DNA from: TMED14 sp038145075 | GTDB lineage: Bacteria; Bacteroidota; Bacteroidia; Flavobacteriales; Schleiferiaceae | NCBI GenBank assembly: GCA_038145075.1 | Contig: JAYQOY010000072.1 | Location: forward strand, 1 to 7,327 | Direction of reading: 5' to 3' | Length of the DNA: 7,327 nucleotides | Translations under genes and position numbers: made by a program | Notes under the pieces: generated by a model | Told to the model about the DNA's origin: nothing | Databases searched by the model: none | The model's input: only the letters and a program-made list of their open reading frames with translations | Shown: in pieces, positions 1-6,028 of the stretch | Layout of the letters: each line of letters opens with the position of its first letter | Position numbering within the stretch: the first letter of the stretch is position 1

Positions 1-63
1 AAGCAAAAAGCTACAGCGCGAAGCGCGTGCTCTCTAGCCACCTAGCTCTCAAGCCTTCTTTCC

Positions 64-71
64 TATCTTCG
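64..71 (+). promoter_or_regulatory. Candidate -7 promoter box for tcdA
   Basis: TATCTTCG matches the Bacteroidota -7 consensus TAnnTTTG at five of the six fixed positions. It ends 7 bases before the tcdA ATG at 79. No clear TTG/TTTG -33 element is seen at the expected distance. If used, transcription would start at or just before the start codon. Confidence 0.35.
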
Positions 72-78
72 CGCCCTC

Positions 79-807
79 ATGACTCCTCATTGGCTCGAAC
101 GCACCGAACTCCTCATTGGCCCCGACGCCATTGAGCGCTTGCAAAAGGCCCACGTACTGGTTGTGGGATTGGGAGGCGTAGGCAGTTTTGCGGTGGAATT
201 TTTGGCCCGATCTGGTGTGGGTACCCTAACACTCGTCGATGGGGACGTGGTAGATCCTACCAACCGCAACCGCCAGCTGCAAGCCCTTTCGACCACCCAT
301 GGGCTAAAAAAAGCGGCCTTGCTCGAGGTGCGCGTCAAGGACATCAACCCAGATGTAGTCGTGCATACCCATGACGAATTCTTGACGCCTGAGGCCATGC
401 GCGCCTTGATCAGCCAGCCTGGATTTGACTTTGCGCTGGATTGCATCGACAGTGTGCAACCCAAATTGAATTTCATTGTGACGGCGCTTCAGGCCAAGTT
501 GCCCTTCATCTCATCCATGGGCGCCGGGGGGCGCTTGGACCCCAGTAAGATTCAGATTGCGAAGTTGGAGCGCAGCTACAATTGTCCGTTTGCGAAGCAC
601 ATTCGGAAGCGTTTGGCGCGTGAATACAAGATTAAAAAGGGCTTCCCGGTGATTTTTTCGAGCGAGCTGGCCAATCCCGAGTCGGTGCGCTTGACGGACG
701 GCAGCAACTTTAAGAAGTCCTTTTATGGCACCTCTGCGTGGATTCCTGCGGCCTTCGGTCTGCATGCCTCTTCCTACGCGGTACGCAAACTGGCCGGACT
801 TCTCTAA
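79..807 (+). CDS. tcdA: tRNA threonylcarbamoyladenosine dehydratase (TcdA/CsdL, ThiF/MoeB-like E1 fold)
   Basis: The 242-residue protein belongs to the ThiF/MoeB/HesA E1-like family. Members of the TcdA branch use ATP to cyclise t6A at position 37 of ANN-decoding tRNAs to ct6A, in the cytoplasm. A Rossmann nucleotide loop GLGGVGS is at residues 30-36. The acidic DGD pair that binds ribose/Mg is at 54-56, the RNRQ arginine motif at 63-66 and the paired lysines at 77-78. DCID is at 121-124. The TcdA-specific stretch SMGAGGRLDPSKI is at 146-158, with Cys169 in a CP context. The CxxC zinc pairs typical of MoeB/ThiF are absent, which favours TcdA over a sulfur-carrier activator. The length is close to the family norm of about 240-270. 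The start follows a promoter-like box directly; there is no Shine-Dalgarno sequence. The gene converges on the lrp-type gene with 4 bases between stops. The family call is firm; ct6A synthesis is inferred from homology. Confidence 0.9.
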   Translation: MTPHWLERTELLIGPDAIERLQKAHVLVVGLGGVGSFAVEFLARSGVGTLTLVDGDVVDPTNRNRQLQALSTTHGLKKAALLEVRVKDINPDVVVHTHDEFLTPEAMRALISQPGFDFALDCIDSVQPKLNFIVTALQAKLPFISSMGAGGRLDPSKIQIAKLERSYNCPFAKHIRKRLAREYKIKKGFPVIFSSELANPESVRLTDGSNFKKSFYGTSAWIPAAFGLHASSYAVRKLAGLL

Positions 808-814
808 ACGTTTA
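805..814. repeat. Perfect 10-base palindrome holding both convergent stop codons
   Basis: TAAACGTTTA equals its own reverse complement. Its left TAA is the tcdA stop and its right end, read on the minus strand, is the TAA of the Lrp-type gene. The symmetry does not extend outward and no T-run follows. It is too short and has no loop to act as an ordinary hairpin terminator, so its role, if any, is unknown. Confidence 0.6.
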
Positions 815-1312
815 AGCCTCTTCGCCTGCGGCAGGCAACTCGTCCAGAATGCTCGCGAGCAAGGACTTGCTGCTGTTGATGCACTCTTCGAGGGCGATCA
901 TGGTTTCGGTGTTGGTCACACCGGGGATGTCGCTGATTTTGAAGATGATGTCCTTGGCGTGCTTGGTGTCTGTACAGCGGATTTTGGCGAAGATGCCAAA
1001 GCGACCGGTGGCAATGTGCGCCACAGTGACTTCAGGAATGGCCTGAAGGGCCACAATGACATCGTGTGTGCTCGACGTCTTGCTTAGGTAAATGCCCACG
1101 AAGGCAATGAAGCCGTAGCCGAGTTGTTCGTAATCCAACTGAAGACTGGCGCCGCGGATGATGCCCGCCTTCTCCATTTTCTTCACGCGGACGTGCACCG
1201 TACCGGGGGACACTTGGAGGTCCTTGGCGATGTCCGTGTACGTTTTACGCGCGTCCTCGAGGAGGTGGCGTAGAATCTCTTTGTCCGTTCGGTCCAGTTT
1301 GTAGGTCTCCAT
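812..1312 (-). CDS. Lrp/AsnC-family transcriptional regulator
   Basis: The 166-residue protein is a typical-length feast/famine regulator. An N-terminal winged helix-turn-helix occupies about residues 4-55: LDRTDKEILRHLLEDAR, then the recognition helix region VSPGTVHVRVKKMEKAGII. A linker and C-terminal RAM/Lrp ligand domain occupy about 66-145, with TGRFGIFAKI at 102-111 and the IPGVTNTETMIAL stretch at 129-141. These proteins form dimers to octamers that bind DNA and usually sense an amino acid. The gene starts 6 bases after the gcvT stop on the same strand, without a Shine-Dalgarno sequence. It is therefore very probably read from the gcvT transcript. Control of glycine or one-carbon genes is plausible, because Lrp regulates gcv in enterobacteria, but neither the ligand nor the targets can be read from sequence. 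The C-terminal tail is short and acidic (LPAAGEEA). Confidence 0.93.
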   Translation of the reverse strand: METYKLDRTDKEILRHLLEDARKTYTDIAKDLQVSPGTVHVRVKKMEKAGIIRGASLQLDYEQLGYGFIAFVGIYLSKTSSTHDVIVALQAIPEVTVAHIATGRFGIFAKIRCTDTKHAKDIIFKISDIPGVTNTETMIALEECINSSKSLLASILDELPAAGEEA

Positions 1313-1318
1313 AGGGTC

Positions 1319-2425
1319 TTAGTTGGCCTTCCAGAAAGGTAGGGAAACGACTTCCGCTTTCAAAAGTTTGCCTCTGATTTCCACATAGATAGTGCTTCCA
1401 GGAGCCGAAAGTTCGGTCGGAACATAGCCCATGCCAATGGCTTTCCCTACAGAGGGCGCCATGGTGCCGGACGTAACGATGCCTATGACTGTACCGGCCT
1501 CATCCGTGATGGGATAGTCGTGGCGGGGCACACCGCGATCAATCAGTTCAAAGCCAACGAGCTTGCGCGCGACGCCTGCATCCTTTTGGGCTTTGAGGGC
1601 CACCGAATTGGTGAAGTCCTTCGTGAATTTGGTGATCCAGCCCAAGCCCGCTTCGATGGGCGAGGTGCTGTCGTTGATGTCGTTGCCGTAGAGGCAGAAA
1701 CCCATTTCCAGGCGGAGGGTATCGCGCGCACCCAAGCCCACGGGAACGATGCCCAAGCTTTCGCCGTGTTGGAAGATGGCGTTCCAAATTTGTTGGGCAC
1801 AGGAATTTGGCATGTAGATCTCAAAGCCGCCCGCACCGGTGTAGCCCGTAGCAGAGACCAAAATGTCGTCACAGCCCGCAAAGCTGCCCACACCAAAGGT
1901 GTAGTAGCTCATGCTGTCGAGGTCGAGGTCGGTCAAGCTTTGGAGGGCTTTAGCCGCCAAAGGCCCCTGAACCGCCAGCAGGGAGGTGCCGGCAGATTCG
2001 TCGCGCATCTCCACGTTGAAGTCGCCTTTTTTGCTCACCAGCCAGGCCCAATCTTTGGCCATGTTGGACGCGTTGACCACCAGCAAGTACTTGGTTTCTG
2101 AAAAGCAATAGACGAGCAAATCGTCCACTATGCCGCCGTCGTTGTTGGGCAGGCAGGAGTACTGCACTTTGCCTGGAAAGAGCTTGGACACGTCGTTGGA
2201 AGTGACCGCCTGCAGAAAGGCTAGGGCGTCTGGGCCTTCGACGTAAAATTCGCCCATGTGGGAAACGTCAAAGACGCCAACGGCCTGACGGACGGCGTGG
2301 TGCTCCGCCGTGACTCCGGCGTATTGAACGGGCATTTCGTAGCCGGCGAAGGGTACCATCTTGGCGCCCAATGCTTTGTGCACGGCATTTAGGGCCGTAA
2401 GCTGCAAGGGAGTGTTGCTTTCCAT
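1319..2425 (-). CDS. gcvT: Glycine cleavage system T protein (aminomethyltransferase)
   Basis: The 368-residue protein transfers the methylene group from aminomethyl-lipoyl GcvH to tetrahydrofolate, giving 5,10-methylene-THF and ammonia, in the cytoplasm. Family hallmarks are present in order: FAGYEMPVQY at 26-35, FDVSHMGE at 52-59, and GGIVDDLLVY at 97-106 with Asp101 matching the catalytic aspartate of E. coli GcvT. They continue with VQGP at 152-155, SATGYTGAGGFEIY at 191-204, ARDTLRLEMG at 233-242, YGNDI at 246-250 and VTSGTMAPSVGKAIGMGYV near 317-335. The length matches bacterial GcvT at about 360-370 residues. Neither gcvH nor gcvP is adjacent in the window, so the system is dispersed here. 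The lrp-type regulator follows 6 bases downstream. The upstream gap to miaE is 60 bases and contains a promoter-like box. Confidence 0.96.
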   Translation of the reverse strand: MESNTPLQLTALNAVHKALGAKMVPFAGYEMPVQYAGVTAEHHAVRQAVGVFDVSHMGEFYVEGPDALAFLQAVTSNDVSKLFPGKVQYSCLPNNDGGIVDDLLVYCFSETKYLLVVNASNMAKDWAWLVSKKGDFNVEMRDESAGTSLLAVQGPLAAKALQSLTDLDLDSMSYYTFGVGSFAGCDDILVSATGYTGAGGFEIYMPNSCAQQIWNAIFQHGESLGIVPVGLGARDTLRLEMGFCLYGNDINDSTSPIEAGLGWITKFTKDFTNSVALKAQKDAGVARKLVGFELIDRGVPRHDYPITDEAGTVIGIVTSGTMAPSVGKAIGMGYVPTELSAPGSTIYVEIRGKLLKAEVVSLPFWKAN

Positions 2426-2485
2426 GGGCCCAAAGGTCGGGTCAAATTCCCTCCCCTTGGCGCGGCGGAAAGTGCTTTTTTTCGA
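2426..2485 (-). other. miaE-gcvT intergenic gap
   Basis: These 60 bases separate the miaE stop from the gcvT start on the same strand. They hold an A-run (seven As on the minus strand) just after miaE and the GACCTTTG box before gcvT. I see no hairpin followed by a T-run on the minus strand, so no intrinsic terminator separates the two genes. Read-through is possible. Confidence 0.5.
2431..2438 (-). promoter_or_regulatory. Candidate -7 promoter box for gcvT-lrp
   Basis: On the minus strand GACCTTTG matches TAnnTTTG except at its first base and ends 5 bases before the gcvT ATG. That is the same spacing as the miaE box. No convincing -33 element is visible in the 60-base gap upstream, so this may instead be chance, with gcvT read through from miaE. 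Confidence 0.3.
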
Positions 2486-3070
2486 CTAGCCGTGGACCCG
2501 TTTTCCGTCCGAAAACTGGGCGATGATCTCCGCCTCGTACGCGAGCAAGCCCTTCCAGAGCTCATCCACGGGTGCGCGGCCCCCATACTGGCGGGCAAAC
2601 TTCAAAAAGAGGGTGTAGTGGTTGGCTTCGGAAGCCATGAGGCGGGCGTAGAAGGTAGAGAGTTCGGGGTCCTGAATGTTTTCGGACAAGACCTTAAAGC
2701 GCTCGCAGGACCGGGCTTCAATGAGGGCGCAAACGAGCAGGCGGTGCACCAAGCGGAGCATTCGGTCCCCCGTTTTGGGGAAATAGGCCATGACGGCATG
2801 CACGTATTCGTCTTTGCGCTCCTTCCCTAAGGTCAAGCCACGGTCCAAAATGCGCTTATGCACCATTTCAAAATGGCTCATTTCCTCACGCGCCAAAGCC
2901 GCCATTTCCGTCACCAAATCACTCAACTCCGGATAGGTAATCATGAGCGAAATGGCGGTAGACGCGGCTTTTTGTTCGCAGTAGGCGTGGTCTGTGAGAA
3001 TCTCTTCGATTTGATCTTCCGCGGCGTGTGCCCAGCGCGGATCAGAGGGAAGTTGGAGTCCGAGCATCAT
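2486..3070 (-). CDS. miaE: tRNA-(ms2io6A)-hydroxylase MiaE (ferritin-like diiron)
   Basis: The 194-residue protein is a ferritin-like four-helix diiron mono-oxygenase. MiaE hydroxylates the isopentenyl group of ms2i6A at tRNA position 37, using O2. The metal ligands are visible as Glu32 (CEQKAAS), an ExxH at Glu63-His66 in the stretch REEMSHF, Glu118 (IEARSCERF), and a second ExxH at Glu148-His151 (SEANHY). The length is near that of known MiaE proteins at about 190-260. I start it at 3070 (MMLGLQLPSDPRW), not at the in-frame ATG at 3151. The family's N-terminus begins about here, a promoter-like box sits 5 bases upstream, and the longer version would run into the mltF-like coding region. ATG at 3067 is equally possible. 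The gene is divergent from the lytic transglycosylase. Confidence 0.92.
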   Translation of the reverse strand: MMLGLQLPSDPRWAHAAEDQIEEILTDHAYCEQKAASTAISLMITYPELSDLVTEMAALAREEMSHFEMVHKRILDRGLTLGKERKDEYVHAVMAYFPKTGDRMLRLVHRLLVCALIEARSCERFKVLSENIQDPELSTFYARLMASEANHYTLFLKFARQYGGRAPVDELWKGLLAYEAEIIAQFSDGKRVHG

Positions 3071-3075
3071 GCCGC

Positions 3076-3083
3076 CAAAGATA
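3076..3083 (-). promoter_or_regulatory. Candidate -7 promoter box for miaE
   Basis: On the minus strand TATCTTTG matches all six fixed bases of TAnnTTTG. It ends 5 bases before the ATG at 3070, which would place the transcription start on or within a few bases of the start codon. A -33 TTG/TTTG is not evident at about 19 bases further upstream. This is the best-matching promoter element in the window. Confidence 0.5.
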
Positions 3084-3096
3084 CCCGCATTTTGCC

Positions 3097-3104
3097 GACC
3101 TTGG
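3097..3104 (+). promoter_or_regulatory. Weak -7-like box before the lytic transglycosylase gene
   Basis: GACCTTGG ends 4 bases before the ATG at 3109 and resembles the gcvT box GACCTTTG. It matches TAnnTTTG at only four of six fixed bases. It is listed because the position fits the other starts in the window; on its own it is weak. GCATTTTG at 3087-3094 is an alternative with the TTTG half intact. Confidence 0.2.
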
Positions 3105-3108
3105 GGCC

Positions 3109-4377
3109 ATGCTTTGGCGCTGGCGTTGGTCCTATCCGGTTGTAGTCGCAATTCTCTTTGTAGGGTCGCCAGCCGAACCTTTGGACATGGTCGAGACGGC
3201 CCGCTGGGAAGCCAGCGACCGCCGCGACAATGGAACCGTCCGCGTCGCTTTTGTCCCTGATGCTGGATGCCTGCAGATTGAGGACGGCAAACAAATCGGC
3301 TACGAATTTGCCTTGTTGGAGGCCTGGGAAGACGCCATCCCGCAGCGCATCGAATGGCTCTTTGCCCGTTCGGCTGAGGAAGCCTTGGCCTGGGTGCAGG
3401 TAGGTCGTGCCGACGTTGCCGCGGGAAACATTCCCCTCCTAGAGCGGGTGGGCTTCACGACCTCAGCCCCTGTTCGAACCTTTGAATGGGTCCAATGGGG
3501 TGCCTCAGACAGCCTGCGCTGGCTGGCAGAATACCCCAAACTGCCGGAATTCCTCTCTCAATCGGACAGCCTCCCGTTAGCTATCGGATCGAACACCATG
3601 TGGCGGCATTTGGACCCCACCCAAAACGGCTGGATCCTCCCCGACCTCTACCTGCCGGGCCTGAAAAACTACCCCAATGAAGTGATTGCCCATTTCCCCG
3701 GCAGCTTCCACTGGGCCGCACGTAGCAAGGACAGTCTTCTGGTCACCTCTATGAACGACTTCCTCCAGAGCAAGCGCGCAGCGCGCATCAAGGGCTTCTA
3801 CAGCAAGACGGCCTATGTGAATGACTGGCTGGAGCCCATCGCACTATCGCCCTACGACGCCATTTTTGCCAAGAACGATTGGATGGATCCGTACACGCTC
3901 ACGGCATTGGCCTATGTGGAAAGTCGATTCCGCAGCGACATCGTTTCGCCCGCCGGAGCCGTTGGCGTGATGCAATTGATTCCCAATACGGCGCGTCGAT
4001 TGGGTATTGACAGTCTCAACCTCTACCGACCCGAAAGCAACATCAAAGCCGGCATCAAATACCTGCGCTTTCTCGATCAATTTTGGAAGCAGCGCGGCGT
4101 CCCCGCTGAAAGCCGCCTCCCCTTTGTCCTGGCCTCCTACAACACCGGCCCCACTCCTGTGGCGCGGGCCGCCGACCTCGCCGAGAAAAAAGGCTTTGAC
4201 CCCACCTTCTGGACCGGCCACGTCGACCAGGTCGCCAAGGGGCCCGGCGCCCACTACGCCCGCAAAACCTTGAAACTCGCGAAAATTTATCGGGGCTACA
4301 CGGAAGCCATTCGGCGCGCAAAGCCCATACCCGCCGAGGCAGTCCTCCTCGCAGGGGTTAGAACTGGAAGTAGATAA
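3109..4377 (+). CDS. Secreted MltF-like lytic transglycosylase (solute-binding-like domain + SLT domain)
   Basis: The 422-residue protein cleaves the MurNAc-GlcNAc bond of peptidoglycan, forming 1,6-anhydroMurNAc ends, in the periplasm. Residues 1-22 look like a signal peptide: an Arg/Trp-rich start, hydrophobic YPVVVAILFVG, and a likely cut after SPA. About 43-240 is an SBP_bac_3-like domain (VRVAF, IGYEFALLEAW, GRADVAAGNI, ERVGFTTSAPV). About 245-400 is the SLT domain, with catalytic Glu271 in YVESRF, SPAGAVGVMQL at 280-290, NIKAGIKYL at 311-319 and ASYNTG at 342-347. E. coli MltF is about 518 residues; the shortfall here is mainly in the second half of the binding domain. No lipobox is seen, so it is probably soluble or held by an uncleaved signal. 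I chose 3109 over the in-frame ATG at 3028 because the signal peptide begins there and 3028 lies inside miaE. Its tail overlaps the MBOAT gene. Confidence 0.88.
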   Translation: MLWRWRWSYPVVVAILFVGSPAEPLDMVETARWEASDRRDNGTVRVAFVPDAGCLQIEDGKQIGYEFALLEAWEDAIPQRIEWLFARSAEEALAWVQVGRADVAAGNIPLLERVGFTTSAPVRTFEWVQWGASDSLRWLAEYPKLPEFLSQSDSLPLAIGSNTMWRHLDPTQNGWILPDLYLPGLKNYPNEVIAHFPGSFHWAARSKDSLLVTSMNDFLQSKRAARIKGFYSKTAYVNDWLEPIALSPYDAIFAKNDWMDPYTLTALAYVESRFRSDIVSPAGAVGVMQLIPNTARRLGIDSLNLYRPESNIKAGIKYLRFLDQFWKQRGVPAESRLPFVLASYNTGPTPVARAADLAEKKGFDPTFWTGHVDQVAKGPGAHYARKTLKLAKIYRGYTEAIRRAKPIPAEAVLLAGVRTGSR

Positions 4378-6028
4378 AGGGCTGACTATCCGCTGAAAGG
4401 CTTTGGTAGATCAAAAGGACAGCCGAGAGCGCAATACCCATTTGCAATACCAACGGAGCCCCTGCAAACGCTTGACGGTAGCGCTCCTTGATGGCGGAAG
4501 GAATCCAGTGGATGAGGTAGCCCAGCACCATGACGATCAAGGGCTTCCAGAAGCCCAAGAAAATATCGTCCGCCAAGGACCAATCCATGGCCGTCCAAGT
4601 GCGCGTCAACATGCTGATGGCCTCATCCCAACCGGGAGCGCGGAACCATGCGCGCGTCAGCGTGATAAAGAGCAAGGTGGTGGCCACCCCAAAGAGACGC
4701 CCTACCCAGGTAGCGCGAGGATTCCAGGGACGAATTTTGGACCAAAGCTTGTACACCACGAGGCCCAAACCGTTTAAGCCGCCCCAGGTGACAAAATTCC
4801 ACGACGAACCGTGCCAAAAACCGCCCAAAAGCATAGTCAGCATGACGTTGATGTTGGTATTCAACCACTGGCGGAATGCGCGGATGAAACGCGTGAGTAC
4901 AAAGAGGAGCAGAATTCCGCCTGCAAAGGCCACGGGCACCAAGAAGGAGTCTGCCATCATGCTCACCACAAAGAGGGCCACAAAAACAATGGTGTAGGAC
5001 GCAAACGATCCTTGGCGGTTGCCCCCCAAAGGAATGTAGAGGTAGTCGCGCAGCCACGTGCTCAACGAAATGTGCCAGCGGCGCCAAAAATCCGACACGC
5101 TCACCGCTTTGTAAGGGGAGTTGAAATTCTTGGTCAAAGTGAAGCCCATGAGCATGGCCACGCCTATGGCCACATCCGTGTAGCCGCTAAAGTCGGCGTA
5201 GACCTGAAGGGAGTAGGCAAACAGGGCCAGCAAGCACTCCAATCCGCTGTAGAGCGTGGGTTGTGAGAATACGCGGTCTGCAAAATTGCTCGCGATGTAG
5301 TCCGCCAGGATGAGCTTCTTGAGCAAGCCGTTGAGAATCCAGAAGAAAGCCATGCCAAAGGCGGCGCGGCTCAAGGTGTAGGGTTTGTAGAGCTGTGGGA
5401 TAAATTCGGACGCACGAACGATGGGACCCGCCACCAACTGGGGGAAAAAGCTGACGTAAAAGCCAAAGTCCAAGACACTTTTGACCGGCTCAATTTGACG
5501 GCGGTACATGTCAATCGTGTAGCTCATGCACTGGAAGGTGTAGAAGGAAATACCCACGGGCAGCAGGATGCGATCTTCCACAAAGTCGGTCCCAAAGAGG
5601 CTATTGCTCAGTTGGGCGTAATGCGCCACAGGCGTCCATTCGATACCAAATCCATCCGCCAAGAATTCCGCAAAGAAGTACGGGTACTTGAAGTAAAAGA
5701 GGACGCCCAAATTGGTGATAACACTAAGCGCGACCCAGGTTTTCCGCTTCCATTCGGTGGAGGTTCGGAAGAGCTGCTCGCCGATGGAGTAATCTACGAG
5801 CGTGGAGAAAAGAAGAAGGAAGAAGAAGGTCCCACTCGTCTTGTAGTAGAAGTACACGCTGACGAGGAAGAGGAAGGTATTTCGGAGCGCTAAACGCTTG
5901 TGCACGCCTTGGTAGATGGTTAACACAAGGGCAAAGAAGACCCAGAATCCCACCTCCGTGAAGATTATGGGCTGCTTGGCGCTGAAGGCCAGCCAAATGG
6001 GCACCTGGTGCAAGAGCCAATCCATCAT
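4358..6028 (-). CDS. MBOAT-family membrane O-acyltransferase (AlgI/PatA-like)
   Basis: The 556-residue polytopic membrane protein has roughly a dozen hydrophobic segments. AlgI/PatA/DltB relatives move acyl groups, usually acetyl, across the membrane for transfer to an extracytoplasmic glycan. Hallmarks are LPVGISFYTFQCMSYTIDMYR at 156-176, FFPQLVAGPIVRASEFIPQL at 194-213 and DFSGYTDVAIGVAMLMGF at 279-296. The core motif FWRRWHISLSTWLRDYLYIP is at 314-333 with conserved His319, and GGFWHGSSWNFVTWGGLNG is at 402-420 with conserved His406. The C-terminal RAWFRAPGWDEA is also typical. The start ATG overlaps the SGNH gene stop (ATGA), so translation is probably coupled; the next codon is also ATG. 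It is longer than AlgI because of an insertion between the two histidines. The acyl group and acceptor cannot be told from sequence. Confidence 0.93.
   Translation of the reverse strand: MMDWLLHQVPIWLAFSAKQPIIFTEVGFWVFFALVLTIYQGVHKRLALRNTFLFLVSVYFYYKTSGTFFFLLLFSTLVDYSIGEQLFRTSTEWKRKTWVALSVITNLGVLFYFKYPYFFAEFLADGFGIEWTPVAHYAQLSNSLFGTDFVEDRILLPVGISFYTFQCMSYTIDMYRRQIEPVKSVLDFGFYVSFFPQLVAGPIVRASEFIPQLYKPYTLSRAAFGMAFFWILNGLLKKLILADYIASNFADRVFSQPTLYSGLECLLALFAYSLQVYADFSGYTDVAIGVAMLMGFTLTKNFNSPYKAVSVSDFWRRWHISLSTWLRDYLYIPLGGNRQGSFASYTIVFVALFVVSMMADSFLVPVAFAGGILLLFVLTRFIRAFRQWLNTNINVMLTMLLGGFWHGSSWNFVTWGGLNGLGLVVYKLWSKIRPWNPRATWVGRLFGVATTLLFITLTRAWFRAPGWDEAISMLTRTWTAMDWSLADDIFLGFWKPLIVMVLGYLIHWIPSAIKERYRQAFAGAPLVLQMGIALSAVLLIYQSLSADSQPFIYFQF

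Larger units (their letters stand above)
3073..3119. repeat. Interrupted 8-base inverted repeat across the divergent miaE/mltF start region
   Basis: CGCCAAAG at 3073-3080 is repeated in inverse orientation as CTTTGGCG at 3112-3119, with 31 bases between. The left arm covers most of the miaE -7 box. The right arm falls on codons 2-4 of the transglycosylase gene. The symmetry could be an operator-like dyad or coincidence. Confidence 0.3.

Noticed and set aside
2..37. An open frame at the left edge ending in TAG that could be the tail of an upstream plus-strand gene (SKKLQREARAL)
   Set aside because: Only 11 codons are visible, other frames are equally open, and there is nothing to recognise; it cannot be supported as a gene.
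14..50. Small repeats upstream of tcdA (AGCGCG twice, GCTCTC twice, and a short CGCG hairpin with a 3-base loop)
   Set aside because: The units are 4-6 bases, low in complexity, and the hairpin is not followed by a T-run; consistent with chance in GC-rich sequence.
1520..2101. 193-codon plus-strand open frame opposite gcvT
   Set aside because: It is the antisense shadow of a well-conserved gcvT. Its translation shows no recognisable domain, and long antisense frames are expected in GC-rich genes.
2475..2482. T-run on the plus strand between miaE and gcvT as a terminator
   Set aside because: Both flanking genes are on the minus strand, where the run is As, and no stable hairpin precedes the run on the plus strand.
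3028..3108. N-terminal extension of the transglycosylase from the ATG at 3028
   Set aside because: It lies inside miaE, would bury the signal peptide behind 27 residues, and is polar with no family resemblance.
3071..3151. N-terminal extension of MiaE from the ATG at 3151
   Set aside because: The added 27 residues do not resemble the family and would overlap the transglycosylase start; the -7 box next to 3070 favours the shorter form.
4530..5893. Several 130-155 codon plus-strand frames opposite the MBOAT gene
   Set aside because: They are rich in Lys/Arg/His/Gln, as expected from the complement of a hydrophobic protein, and have no motif or promoter; they are shadows.
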